The notes beneath the pieces are model-generated. The model was not told where the DNA came from, made no database searches, and saw only the letters and a program-made list of their open reading frames with translations. The position numbers and the translations under genes were made by a program. 64,000 bases of DNA from an uncultured bacterium (GTDB taxonomy: Bacteria; Verrucomicrobiota; Kiritimatiellia; RFP12; UBA1067), in NCBI GenBank assembly GCA_902799955.1, contig CADCCQ010000010.1:1-64000 (forward strand), written 5' to 3'. Below are positions 1 through 9,083 of this stretch, piece after piece (the first letter of the stretch is position 1; every line of letters starts with the position of its first letter).

Positions 1-285
1 GGCGAACATGTCGAACCAGTCGTCGGAGTTGAACTTCAGCGGGCCGGGCGGGATGGCGCATCCGGCGTCGAACATCTGGACGCCGCCGATGCCGGCCTTG
101 GCGAGCGCCTCGAAGTCGCAGGTGATTCCCTCCTTCGTGACGTTGCCGTTCATCATGTGGTACCAGGTATGCGGCTTCGCCGATGCGGGCGGAGCCTTGA
201 AGCCCTCCTCGAGCGTGAGGGCGCAAAGCGGCAGGGCGGCCCCGACGGCGACCGCGAACGCCGCGTTGAACATCAGTCTCTTCAT
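1..285 (-). CDS. Secreted glycoside hydrolase, N-terminal fragment (GH106-like)
   Basis: Only the first 95 codons are visible; the gene runs off the left edge. Residues 1-22 form a signal peptide, so the enzyme is exported. The mature part begins with WYHMMNGNVTKEGIT and then EALAKAGIGGVQMFDAG, the opening seen in large secreted alpha-L-rhamnosidase-type hydrolases (GH106 and relatives): a WxxxNGN segment, then an alpha/beta-barrel strand ending in a 'GGVxxFD' motif. The start is supported by AGGAGG four bases upstream. The gene begins 31 bases beyond the tRNA-Leu, so it may share the upstream transcript. The catalytic domain is outside the window, so the substrate cannot be judged. Confidence 0.6.
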   Translation of the reverse strand, partial: MKRLMFNAAFAVAVGAALPLCALTLEEGFKAPPASAKPHTWYHMMNGNVTKEGITCDFEALAKAGIGGVQMFDAGCAIPPGPLKFNSDDWFDMFA

Positions 286-316
286 GATTCCTCCTTATTT
301 GTTTTCTGTTCCGAAA

Positions 317-398
317 TGGTGCGCCCGGAGGGACTCGAACCCCCACGCCGAAGCAGTGGAACCTAAATCCACCGTGTCTGCCATTCCACCACGAGCGC
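317..398 (-). tRNA. tRNA-Leu (anticodon UAG), CCA encoded
   Basis: The minus strand folds as a class II tRNA. The acceptor stem pairs GCGCTCG with CGGGCGC (one U-G pair), followed by the discriminator A and an encoded CCA. The anticodon stem GTGGA/TCCAC holds the loop TTTAGGT with anticodon TAG, and there is a long variable arm and a TTCGAGT T-loop. Anticodon UAG reads CUN leucine codons. It lies 11 bases after the dnaJ stop, so it may be cut from the argG-grpE-dnaJ transcript. Confidence 0.95.
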
Positions 399-409
399 GT
401 TAATTTCTA

Positions 410-1600
410 CTACTTCTTCCTTTTCTCCAGCTTCTCCTTGTGGGAGAAGAAGATGTTTGTCTTGTTCTTGAAAGTCTGCGCCTCGGGGAAGTTGCTGGGC
501 GAGGCGCACTTCTGGAACGCCTCCAGCGCCTCGCGCTGCCTGCGGTCGAGGTTGGCGGGGACTTCAAGGACGATTCTCGCGTGCAGGTCGCCTGCCGCGC
601 CGCCGCGGAGGGAAGGCACGCCGTTGCCGCGGAGGCGGAACGTCTTGCCGTTTGGGGTGCCCGGCGGGATCTTGAGCCTGGCGGCGCCGTTGGGCGTCGG
701 GACCTCCACCTCGCCGCCGAGCGCGGCAAGGATCGGCGAGACGGGCACGTCGACGCCGAGGTCGAGACCGTCGCGTTCGAAGATCTCGCTCTGGCGGATG
801 TGGACGAGGACGTAGAGGTCGCCGTTGGGTCCGCCGCGAAGTCCGCCGCCGCCCTTGCCGGCGAGGCGCAGGCGCGAGCCGTCGTCGATCCCCGCGGGGA
901 TCTTGAGGGAAATCTTCTGCGGGGTGGGGACGTGTCCGGTGCCCCGGCACTTGTGGCATGGCTTCTCGATGACGGAGCCCTCGCCGCCGCAGGCGGGGCA
1001 TGTCTGGCGGATCTGGAAGATGCCGCCGCCGGCGATCACGACGCCGCGTCCGCCGCATGTGCGGCACGTCACGCGCTTGGAGCCGGGCGCGACGCCCGAG
1101 CCGTGGCAGTCCTGGCATTCGGCGGGAAGGGTGATGTCTATGGTCCGTTCGCTGCCGAAGATCGCCTCGTCGAAGTCGATTTCGAGGCGGAAGGTCATGT
1201 CCTCGCCGCGCGTGGGGGCGTTGGCGTCTCCGCCGCGCTCGCGGCCGCCGCCTCCGCCGAAGAAGTCGCTGAACCCGCCGTGTCCGCCGCGCCCTCCGAA
1301 GAGGTCGCCGAACATGGAGAAGATGTCGTCCATGCTCATGCCGCCTGAACCGAACCCGCCGAAGCCCTGTCCGTTCATGCCGGCGTGTCCGAACTGGTCG
1401 TAGCGCTGGCGCTTCTCGGGGTCGTGTAGGACGTCGTACGCCTCGGCGGCCTCCTTGAACTTCTCCTCAGCGGCCTTGTCGCCCGGGTTGCGGTCCGGGT
1501 GGTACTTCATGGCGAGCTTGCGGTAGGCGGACTTGATTTCGTCCGCCGTGGCCGTCTTGGAGACGCCGAGCACCTCGTAGTAGTCGCGCTTGTCAGCCAT
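410..1600 (-). CDS. dnaJ: Chaperone protein DnaJ (Hsp40)
   Basis: Co-chaperone that hands unfolded proteins to DnaK and stimulates its ATPase in the cytoplasm. The 396 residues show the full type I layout: J-domain at residues 5-70 with YHPDRN, a Gly/Phe-rich segment (about 75-125), and four zinc-binding repeats (CQDCHGSG, CRTCGGRG, CPACGGEG, CHKCRGTG) at about 160-225, followed by the substrate-binding C-terminal domains. The last 30 residues form a basic tail (ending HKEKLEKRKK) that I do not recall from other DnaJ proteins. It starts one base after the grpE stop, so the two are translationally coupled. dnaK is not in the window. Confidence 0.97.
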   Translation of the reverse strand: MADKRDYYEVLGVSKTATADEIKSAYRKLAMKYHPDRNPGDKAAEEKFKEAAEAYDVLHDPEKRQRYDQFGHAGMNGQGFGGFGSGGMSMDDIFSMFGDLFGGRGGHGGFSDFFGGGGGRERGGDANAPTRGEDMTFRLEIDFDEAIFGSERTIDITLPAECQDCHGSGVAPGSKRVTCRTCGGRGVVIAGGGIFQIRQTCPACGGEGSVIEKPCHKCRGTGHVPTPQKISLKIPAGIDDGSRLRLAGKGGGGLRGGPNGDLYVLVHIRQSEIFERDGLDLGVDVPVSPILAALGGEVEVPTPNGAARLKIPPGTPNGKTFRLRGNGVPSLRGGAAGDLHARIVLEVPANLDRRQREALEAFQKCASPSNFPEAQTFKNKTNIFFSHKEKLEKRKK

Positions 1601-1601
1601 T

Positions 1602-2414
1602 TTAGCTCCCCTGCGCGGCGTCTGAATCCGCCGGCTTGTTGAGAGGCCCCGCGCTCATCACGACCTGCGCGGCGCGCAGCACCTTGTCCTTCAGCATCCA
1701 GCCGCGCTTCACCTCGTTGGAGACGAGTCCCTCGGCGACGGTTTCGCTGGGAATCTGGGCGATGGCCTCCATCCTCTCCGTGTCGAGGGGCTTGCCGATG
1801 GAGTCGAACGGCTCCGCGCCGTGCTCCTTGAGGGCGGAGAGGAAGGTGTCGTAGACGAGCCACACGCCCTTGACGAACGGGTCCTTGTTGTTCTTCGTGT
1901 TGGAGAGCGCGAGGGCTAGGTTGTCGACGGCGGGCAGGATGTCCTTGAGGATTTCTGCCTCGGCGTAGCGGTAGGTGTCCTCGCGGTCACGCGCCGTGCG
2001 CTTCTTGAAGTTGTCGAAGTCGGCGAGAAGCCTGGCGTAGAGGTCCTTCCAGTCGGGCTCCTGCGGCTTTGCGGGCTCGGGCTTCTTCTCGGGCTCCTGG
2101 GGCTTTGGAGGTTCCTGGGTTTTTGGCGGTTCCGGGACCTTCGGAGGTTCCTCGGGCTTCTTTGGCGGTTCTGGATCCTTGGCGGGCCCTGCCGGCGTTT
2201 CCGTCTTCGGGGGCTCCTTTGGAGGTTCTGGGGCCTTTGGAGGCTCCACGGGCTTCTGTGCCTTCGGAGGCTCCTGCGGAGCGGGCTTTTCGGGGGCGGC
2301 GGCAGGCCTGGCGCCCGGCACTGCTGTCTGCCTGGCCCCTCCCGGAAGCGTGTTGGCGGTCCTTGGATCCCTGTTGTCGTTCGCTGAAACGGGCACGCGC
2401 GCCCCGTTTTCCAT
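1602..2414 (-). CDS. grpE: Nucleotide exchange factor GrpE with long proline-rich N-terminal region
   Basis: Exchange factor that releases ADP from DnaK. The C-terminal 150 residues carry the GrpE fold: a coiled coil (DWKDLYARLLADFDNFKKRT) and the beta domain with VKRGWMLKDKVLRAAQVVMS. The N-terminal part is unusual: about 100 residues made of EPPK/PEPPK repeats with many prolines and lysines, probably a flexible spacer. I place the start at the ATG for MENGARVPVS, preceded by a purine-rich GAGAGAGAA; an upstream ATG 20 codons earlier has no visible ribosome site. It sits 66 bases after argG and touches dnaJ. Confidence 0.93.
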   Translation of the reverse strand: MENGARVPVSANDNRDPRTANTLPGGARQTAVPGARPAAAPEKPAPQEPPKAQKPVEPPKAPEPPKEPPKTETPAGPAKDPEPPKKPEEPPKVPEPPKTQEPPKPQEPEKKPEPAKPQEPDWKDLYARLLADFDNFKKRTARDREDTYRYAEAEILKDILPAVDNLALALSNTKNNKDPFVKGVWLVYDTFLSALKEHGAEPFDSIGKPLDTERMEAIAQIPSETVAEGLVSNEVKRGWMLKDKVLRAAQVVMSAGPLNKPADSDAAQGS

Positions 2415-2480
2415 TTCTCTCTCTTCCAACTTCCTGAACCTTCCGTGTCTTCTTCTGTCTCTTCCGAAGAGCATTGTCTG

Positions 2481-3713
2481 TTATGCCTTTATCTGGCCGG
2501 ACTTCGCGAGCATCTTGGCCTCGACGGACTGGATCTCGGCGAATCCCTGCGAGCTGTGGGGGTTGAGTCCGTTGGACGCCTCCATGGAGCTGTCGGCCTC
2601 GTTGTAGATCGTCGCCTTGAGGCCCTTGAGGGACTCGAAGAAGATGTTGCCCTTGTAGAGGCCGAGGGTGACTTCGGCGGTGGCCTTGTCGGCCCAGACC
2701 TGGATCGCGGCGCGCGCGGCCTGGGTGGCGGGGTCGAACCAGCGTCCGTCGTAGATCTGGTCGGCGACGAGCTTGGAGAGCTGCTGGAAGAGAAGGGTGG
2801 AGCGGCGGTCCATGATGCCTTCGTAGATGTACTTGAGGCCCCAGCTCAGCACCTCCATCCCGGGCGCCTCGTAGACGCCGCGGCTCTTGGTGCCGATGAT
2901 GCGGTTCTCGAGCGCGTGCTTCATGCCGATGCCGTTGCGTCCGCCGATCTTGTTGGCCTCGAGCATGACCTCGTAGGGCGTCATCTTCTTGCCGTTGACG
3001 GCGACGCAGCGTCCCTTGACGAAGGAGAGAGTGATCTTCTCGATCTTGTTGGGGGCCTTTTCGGGCCACACGCCCATCGTGGGCTTCACGATGCGCATGG
3101 AGGTCTCCATGGACTCGAGGTCCTCAGCCTCGTGGGAGAGGCCGGCGAGGTTGGCGTCCGTCGAATACTTCTTCTTCGTGCCGACGAAGGCGACGATGCC
3201 GCGCTTGGCGAGGAACTCGACCATCTGGGTGCGGCCGGGGAACTTCTTGAGGAGGTCCGCGTCGCGCCAGGGGGCGTAGACGCCGAACTTCGGGTCGAGG
3301 ACGTTCGTGTAGCGCTCGAAGCGCATCTGGTCGTTGCCGCGGCCAGTAGCGCCGTGGACGAGCGCGACGCACCCGGCCTTCTTCATGGCGGGGAGGAGCT
3401 TCTGGACGGTCACCGCGCGGGCGATGCCCGTGGAGTTCCAGTAGCCGCCGTCGTACATGGCCTGGCACTTGACCGTCTCGAAGCAGATGTCGGCCATTTC
3501 CTTCGTGACGTCGATGATAGTGGTCTCGACGCCTGTCGGGGCCATCTTCTTCTTGATGTCGTTGATGTCCTTCTCGTCGGGCTGCCCGACGTTCGCGGAG
3601 AACGCCTTCACCTTCACGCCCGCGTCCTTGAGGACGCAGCAAATCGTCTTCGAGTCGAGTCCGCCGGAGACGCACACCCCGACCGTCTTGCCTTTGAGTT
3701 CTTCGAGTTTCAT
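2481..3713 (-). CDS. argG: Argininosuccinate synthase
   Basis: Joins citrulline and aspartate with ATP to form argininosuccinate, the penultimate step of arginine synthesis. At 410 residues it has the expected length. The PP-loop ATP site (VSGGLDSK) lies at residues 15-22, and the family signatures HGATGRGNDQMRFE (about 120) and SDE/tetramer regions follow. AAAGGA lies ahead of the ATG and a strong promoter lies 30 bases further upstream. It heads a transcript that continues into grpE and dnaJ, an uncommon pairing of arginine synthesis with chaperones. argH is not in the window. Confidence 0.96.
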   Translation of the reverse strand: MKLEELKGKTVGVCVSGGLDSKTICCVLKDAGVKVKAFSANVGQPDEKDINDIKKKMAPTGVETTIIDVTKEMADICFETVKCQAMYDGGYWNSTGIARAVTVQKLLPAMKKAGCVALVHGATGRGNDQMRFERYTNVLDPKFGVYAPWRDADLLKKFPGRTQMVEFLAKRGIVAFVGTKKKYSTDANLAGLSHEAEDLESMETSMRIVKPTMGVWPEKAPNKIEKITLSFVKGRCVAVNGKKMTPYEVMLEANKIGGRNGIGMKHALENRIIGTKSRGVYEAPGMEVLSWGLKYIYEGIMDRRSTLLFQQLSKLVADQIYDGRWFDPATQAARAAIQVWADKATAEVTLGLYKGNIFFESLKGLKATIYNEADSSMEASNGLNPHSSQGFAEIQSVEAKMLAKSGQIKA

Positions 3714-3742
3714 CTTTTCTTCCTTTCGAAATTTGAGGCAAT

Positions 3743-3771
3743 ATTATACCACAACAAAACAAGGATGTCCA
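3743..3771 (-). promoter_or_regulatory. Promoter of argG-grpE-dnaJ
   Basis: On the minus strand TGGACA is separated by exactly 17 bases from TATAAT. The spacer ends in TTTTGTTGTGG, and the 17-base string TTTTGTTGTGGTATAAT recurs exactly at two other promoter sites in this window. It is 30 bases from the argG start codon. Confidence 0.8.
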
Positions 3772-4055
3772 TACTTCCGTTTGTCCAGCGCCTTGTTGCG
3801 ATTGTGCAATTGTGGGATTATGCAATCAGCCATGTCAAACAAGTTGAAAGGTTGAAAAGTTGAAAGGTTGAAAAGTTCCGATCCTCCTGACTCGGCATTC
3901 GACACGCGACATGCGACACGGCAAGATCGTGCACAGCAATTCCATAATTCCACAATCTCCCTCATGCAGAAGGGCCGGATTCTTTTGCTTTTATGTTTCG
4001 GCAGGGCGCGCCATCCAGATGCACCGCGGCCGGGCGGGCCGACCTTCGTGTCGGC
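3772..4055. other. Intergenic stretch between argG and the LamG protein gene
   Basis: No gene is visible here. It holds short-word repeats (GCAATTGTGG-type words near 3800-3830, GTTGAAA words at 3843-3877, GACACGCGACATGCGACACG near 3901, TTCCATAATTCCACAAT near 3940) and a short hairpin (GGCCGAC / GTCGGCC, about 4037-4056). The words recur elsewhere in the window, so this looks like a landing zone for dispersed repeats. Confidence 0.6.
3843..3877. repeat. GTTGAAAG/GTTGAAAA tandem array (8-bp period)
   Basis: Four consecutive 8-base units alternate between GTTGAAAG and GTTGAAAA and end in GTTCC. It is one of several short-period arrays in the window. Confidence 0.85.
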
Positions 4056-4133
4056 CATGGGCGGGACGTATCCCCAGCCAAAGGTTGTCCGTGAAGCGGA
4101 TGCCTTGGCAGGGGTGAGCTCGGCCCGCCCATG
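4056..4133. repeat. 78-bp palindromic element, diverged relative of the 67-bp element
   Basis: The ends are a perfect 10-base inverted repeat, CATGGGCGGG and CCCGCCCATG. The interior shares GACGTATCCCC at the left and GATGCC, then GCAGGGGTG at the right, with the identical elements at 42245-42311 and 51379-51445. This copy lies between genes, directly behind the stop codon of the LamG protein. Confidence 0.65.
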
Positions 4134-4141
4134 ACGGTGCC

Positions 4142-7100
4142 TTACCAGACTGTGATAATCAAGCCCGGCTTGTATCTGAGCCGGAGGCCTCGAACCGTGG
4201 TGGTCGTTTCGCCGTCCGTTGTTTCTATCGCGCACTTGACGAGTTTGAATCTCTTCGCCGTTTCGGGGTCGAGGGTGAAGGTCGCGTTCGGCTCCGTCGC
4301 CCACTGCACTACGAGCGGCAAATCGGACTTCGCGATGGCGCCGAGATCCGTGCGCCCTGCGAGATTCACGGTGATCGCCGCGCCCGACGCGAAACCGAGC
4401 GAACAATACGCATCGAGGACGTGTCCGCTCCCCTTCGTGTTGAAGCAGCCGGTGCGAGCGCTCAAATCGAGCGTCGCGCCGTTCTGGAGCGTCGCGCCGT
4501 AGAAGCGGTCGGTGTTCGGCGCGAACCTCCCGTAAACATGCATTTGGCCTTTATATCCGTCATTTGACACATAGTATGTCGAATTGCACTCGTATGCGCC
4601 GACTTTGAACGGGCTCGCGAGCACGAGCACGGCTGAATGCCCGTTCATCACCAGTTCCGCCGCAGACAGATCGGAAGCGGGGGATGTGTGGCAGTTTATG
4701 CGCGTGCCGCCGGTGCCGCTCGCATAGGTTTCACCGGTCAAGACGATGCGTCCTTGCGTCGCCTTGACGTTCGTCATGTAAAGAGCCGCACCGCCGTGAA
4801 GCGTGAGAGTATGCCCGCCAAGATCCAAGTTGACTTGCGCTTTGTTGCTGTTGTACAGTCCGATATGTTGATCGAGGATAATCGAGGAGTCGGCGACAAG
4901 AGTGATGGACGCTATGCCGACTACCTCATGGACGCTGGCAATGGCCACGTCGTTTTTCAGCGCTCCTCCGTCCAGGACGAAACGGTAATCCTGAAAAGCA
5001 TTGCGGCCGTTGAGGTTGAACACGCCGTCTGCGCCGACGGTTATCTGCGAGCCGCTTGCGCCGGTCGTGCGGCTCGTGCCGATCGCGCCGGGGATGAACG
5101 TGCCGCCGGAAACGACCGTGCCGCCGGTGTAGGTCTGGCTGGCTTTGGAAGCGGTGAACGTTCCTTCGCCCGTCTTCTCAAGCTGCAACGCGCCGGAAAG
5201 CGTCAGCGAACCGTTCGTAACTGTATTGCCCCCGGCGACATCGACGACGAGCTTGCCCTCGCCCGTTATCGTGCCGGACCCCTTCGTGTCCGCAAGCGTC
5301 AGCGTGTGTCCGCCGAGCGCGGCGGTTCCCGAGATTTCAACGCTGCCAAGCCCGCGCCAGTCGCAATCCGCGCCCAGCGTGCAGTTTATCGCAAGGGTCG
5401 CATACTGCAGCGTAGTGCCGGAGGGTGCCTGCATATCGACCGCGCCGCCCGAAACCGTGACGGCCGTATCCACCGTGGGAAGCGCGTCTTCGATGACATT
5501 GCCGGCGACGTTCTTGCACAGCCAGTTTCCGGCGTCGGCGACAGAACCGTTCCCGGCCTGGCCGGTCCACTCGGCTGTTGCAACTCTGTCGGGATTTGTG
5601 AAGAACTCCGTCGGCGTATTCATCGTGTCGTAGTCGGCCTTCACGCGATCGGCGGATATCGCGCCGTTGTACATGCGGATCTCGTCGTATCTGCCGATGA
5701 ACGGGTTGCCTCGATTGCCGAACCTGCCTATCCAGAAGCCGTTGTCGTTTGCCGTAAGCAGCTGGGCATCGGGTATCGTGCCCTCGGTCGCCAGCGCGCC
5801 ATCGACATACGCTTTCACCGACGTGCCGTTGAACACAATACAGTAGTTGACCCACCTTCCGACAACGCTTTCCACAACAGTCGTCGGCTTGAATATGTTT
5901 TCTTTTGTCTTCCCCGTAACCACTCTCGCCACATAGCAGTCGGCGTAAACATCAGCGCTGCTTACGTCGGAAGGTTTCTCGGATTGCTGATATGGCGAAG
6001 TCAACTCCCAGCCATTATACACGCCGGAAACCGTTGTTGTCGCGGCGCGTGAAGAGAGGAAGCGGTTCCGGCCCGGATGGCGCAACGTCTGGTAGAACCA
6101 GCCGCCGACGGTGAACGTGTTGAAATCGCTCAGTTGGTTCTTGTAGCTCGGCACCTTCAACGCATTGCCGATAGTGTTCGCCGTCGTATTCACGCGGCTG
6201 CCGCCGGCGACTCCGTCCGTCACGGCGACCATCAGGGAAGTGTCGCCCACGCTGCTGGAGAAAGACGAGGCGCTGGCCGTTGCCTCAAGTCCGTGGCCGG
6301 TCGCGTCAGGCTCGGTCTCCGCGCCGCTCGCCTTGCCCATGTGCCAGACGCCGGCGAAGCCCGTCCACACTGCCGTGTTCGCCGCGGGCTGCGCCTTTGA
6401 CGCGTCGCCCCAGTGCATCGTAATCTCCGTGCCGGCGGCGAGAGACGGAATCTTCACCCAGATGTAGGAACTGCCGTCTGGATTCCACGTGTCTATCTCG
6501 CGCTCAAGCACGTTGTTTCCCGCCGCCTGGTCGGCGCACTCGGCGTAGCTGAAGCCGTAGCGGCCTTCGTCCAGCTTGATCAGCGCCTGGAAGTTCGCCA
6601 GCGTCTCGCTCCCGGTGTAGCCCGTGCATTGCAGCGTGACGGACTTCGGCTCGGACAGGCTGAAGAACATCGTCGGCGTCTTCATCGTGTCGTAGTCGGC
6701 CTTCACGCGATCCGCCGACATCGCGCCGTTGTACATGCGCAGTTCGTCGTATCTGCCGATGAACGTGTTTCCTCGGTCGCCATACCTGCCCACCCAGAAA
6801 CCGTTGTCTGCCGTGGGCAGACAATCGCTGGGTATTGTCCCTGCGTTCACCTGCACGCCATCGGCATACGCTTTCATCGACGTGTCGTCGAACACCACGC
6901 AATAGTAAACCCATCTACCCACGACGCTCTCCACCTTTGCCGTCGGCAGGAACTTTGTCGATTTGGAGGCGCCACCCGAATACACTCTTCCCACGTAGCA
7001 GTCCAAGTACTCGTTTCCATCCACACCGGAGGGTATTTCATTGTTGACGGGATCGTTATTGGGAGATGTCAGCTCCCAGCCGTTGGACACGCCGCCAGTC

Positions 7101-7758
7101 GGCGTAGCGGCTCGCGAACTGAAGAAGCGGTTCCAGCCCGGATGGCGCAGCGTCTGGAAAAACCAGCCGCCAATGGTGAACGTGTTGAAGTTGTCCAGTT
7201 GGTTCTTGTAGCTCGGCACTTTCAAAGCGTTGCAGATGCTGGCCTCCGTCGTATGCACGCGGCTGCCGCCGGCGACTCCGTCCGAGGCGGCGACCATCAG
7301 CGCCGTGTTGCCTATGCTGCCGGAGAACGACGAGGCGTGGGGAGTTGCGTGCAACTCGTGGCCGGTCGCGTCAGGCTCGGTCTCCGCGCCGCTCGCCTTG
7401 CCCATGTGCCAGACGCCGGCAAAGCCGGTCCACACCGCCGTGTTCGCCGCGGGCTGCGCCTTCGCCGCGTCGCCCCAGTGCATGGTAATCTCCGTGCCGG
7501 CGGCGAGAGACGGAATCTTCACCCAGATGTAGGAACTGCCGTCTGGATTCCACGTGTCTATCTCGCGCTCAAGCACGTTGTTTGGAAGTCAGTCAACGTT
7601 TCGGTTCCCGTGTAGCCGGAACACTTGAGCGTGGCCGACCCCGCCGATGCAGCAAACGGCGCTAATACCGCCGCCGTCAATACTGCCGCCAGCGCGAACG
7701 CCGACGCATAACTACGGGTTTCTCCCCCCCCCCTACGGAAATATTCGGTTATAGACAT
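4142..7758 (-). pseudogene. Secreted DUF2341/LamG surface protein with beta-strand repeat region, frameshifted
   Basis: The reading starts at the ATG at 7758 (AGGAG seven bases upstream) with a signal peptide at about residues 16-40. It then enters a DUF2341-type domain and breaks at about 7580. From there a 1144-codon frame continues to 4142: LamG (concanavalin-like) domain, a second DUF2341 plus LamG unit, and a passenger-like region rich in 'GGTVVSGGTFIPG' type strands, as in autotransporter-associated beta-strand repeat proteins. Copy 1 lacks exactly 70 bases that copy 2 has, which shifts the frame. The two units repeat at 1065 bases. It is probably a cell-surface carbohydrate-binding or adhesion protein. 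It could be a true pseudogene, an off-phase allele or an assembly error. Confidence 0.7.
7724..7733 (-). repeat. Poly-G(10) tract in the start region of the LamG protein
   Basis: Ten consecutive C on the plus strand, thus G10 in the coding strand, fall at codons 9-12, just after the start and before the signal peptide. At this length the downstream signal peptide is in frame with the ATG. Homopolymers of this length slip during replication. Confidence 0.9.
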
Positions 7759-7790
7759 GTATTTTCTCCTATGTTTTCCTTTTGACCGCT

Positions 7791-7819
7791 ATCTTATCAC
7801 ACGGTCAGTTGCCTGTCAA
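7791..7819 (-). promoter_or_regulatory. Sigma-70 promoter of the LamG protein gene
   Basis: TTGACA, a 17-base spacer and TAAGAT on the minus strand, 33 bases ahead of the start codon. This is a near-consensus housekeeping promoter. Confidence 0.75.
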
Positions 7820-7923
7820 CCATTTTCTTATAAAAAAAATTCTTATAAAGAAGGCAAGCGATTATTTGTCAGTGTTATTGCATGTATCAATTTGTTTGTG
7901 ATTAATCCCACTTGCACCGTGAG

Positions 7924-7940
7924 GGGGAATGTGGTATCAT
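7924..7940 (+). promoter_or_regulatory. Probable promoter of the EEP lipoprotein gene
   Basis: AATGTGGTATCAT resembles the recurring TGTGGTATAAT promoter core, with -10 TATCAT 44 bases before the ATG. No clear -35 is visible. Confidence 0.45.
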
Positions 7941-7984
7941 TATTTATCATCTGCAAATCAAAAGAAGGCAAAGGAGAAACGAAT

Positions 7985-9022
7985 ATGAGAAGTCTGCAAA
8001 CCTTGAAACTGTTCGCGTTCGCGCCGCTGATGGCGCTGGCGCTGGTATGCACGTCGTGCGACAAGGCCCCGGCGCCCGGGCGGAGCGGAGGCGGCGCGGG
8101 GGCCGCGAAGGCGGAGACCGCCGCGGCGACGGTGCGCGTGGGGTCGTACAACATCAGGACGCAGGGGGCGGACATCGACACGCCGAACGCCTGGGACGAG
8201 CGCAAGGCGGACATGGTGGAGCTGATGCGCAGAATCGACTTCGACGTCGTGGGACTGCAGGAGGTCTGCCCCGACCAGGCGGCCTACATCACGAACGCCC
8301 TGCCACAGTTCATGATGGTAGGCGAGTTTCGCAACGCTGACAGGAAGAGCGGCGAGGCGTCGCCGGTCTGCTACCGCGCCGACAGGTTCGAGGTCCTGAA
8401 GTCCGGGACGTTCTGGCTTTCCGAGACGCCGGAAGTTCCGGGGTCGAAGTCCTGGGGCACCGCCTGTACCCGCATCTGCACATGGGCAATCTTGAAGGAC
8501 CGCCGCACCGGGTCGTCGTTCTGTTTCGCCAACACCCACACGGACCACATAAGCGAGCTTGCGCGAAAGGAGGGGATGCTGCTGATCATCCGCAGGATGC
8601 GCGAGTTCGCGCCGGCCGGGACGCCGGTGGTGTTCACGGGCGACCACAACTGCCGCGAGACGGAGGCGCCGTCCATCGCCGTCTCCAAGCTGCTGAAGAA
8701 CGCGCTGTACATCTCCGAGACGCCGCCCGCCGGAGCATGGCGCTCGTTCAGCGGGTGGGAATGGCGCGACAGGGAATACTCCGCCGTTGATGCGCTGAAG
8801 CTGCCGCTGAACGTTCGCAACGCGCGTAAGGGGTCGCCGGACGCCACGAAGAAGAACGGCAAGCACGTCTGGGAGGACTGCGGCGGACGAATCGACTACA
8901 TATACGTGTCGGACGGTGTGAGGGTGAAATCGTACGCGACGCATACCGACGCTCGTCCCGGCAAGAAGCTCTATCCCTCCGACCACTTCCCGCTGTCGGC
9001 GGTCGTGCAGTTCGCGAAGTGA
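7985..9022 (+). CDS. Secreted endonuclease/exonuclease/phosphatase-family lipoprotein
   Basis: The 345-residue protein has a lipoprotein signal ending in LVCTSC (lipid on Cys about 21) and a low-complexity linker rich in Gly/Ala. The EEP fold follows: RVGSYNIRTQ (metal-site Asn), GLQEVCP (catalytic Glu), NTHTDH, FTGDHNC and the closing SDHFPLSA with the catalytic Asp-His pair. Members hydrolyse phosphodiesters of nucleic acids, lipids or sugars; the substrate cannot be read here. I chose the ATG at 7985 because AAAGGAG lies eight bases upstream; the longer open frame to 7757 lacks a ribosome site. A nine-unit GGAATTRT array starts just behind the stop. Confidence 0.85.
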   Translation: MRSLQTLKLFAFAPLMALALVCTSCDKAPAPGRSGGGAGAAKAETAAATVRVGSYNIRTQGADIDTPNAWDERKADMVELMRRIDFDVVGLQEVCPDQAAYITNALPQFMMVGEFRNADRKSGEASPVCYRADRFEVLKSGTFWLSETPEVPGSKSWGTACTRICTWAILKDRRTGSSFCFANTHTDHISELARKEGMLLIIRRMREFAPAGTPVVFTGDHNCRETEAPSIAVSKLLKNALYISETPPAGAWRSFSGWEWRDREYSAVDALKLPLNVRNARKGSPDATKKNGKHVWEDCGGRIDYIYVSDGVRVKSYATHTDARPGKKLYPSDHFPLSAVVQFAK

Positions 9023-9026
9023 GGGT

Positions 9027-9083
9027 GGGAATTGTGGAATTATGGAATTATGGAATTGTGGAATTATGGGATAGCGGAATTAC
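9027..9083. repeat. GGAATTRT 8-bp tandem array
   Basis: About seven units of TGGAATTA/TGGAATTG with decay at the right end (GGGATAGC). It is the reverse complement of the words at 15381-15540 and of those inside two coding genes. Confidence 0.9.

Noticed and set aside
2481-3863. Large plus-strand open frame of 472 codons opposite argG
   Set aside because: It is the mirror of argG, driven by G/C at third positions, and has no ribosome site or family motif.
4637-7615. Long plus-strand frames (471 and 400 codons) opposite the LamG protein
   Set aside because: They repeat with the same 1065-base period as the LamG units and show no motif; they are shadows of the repeat-containing gene.
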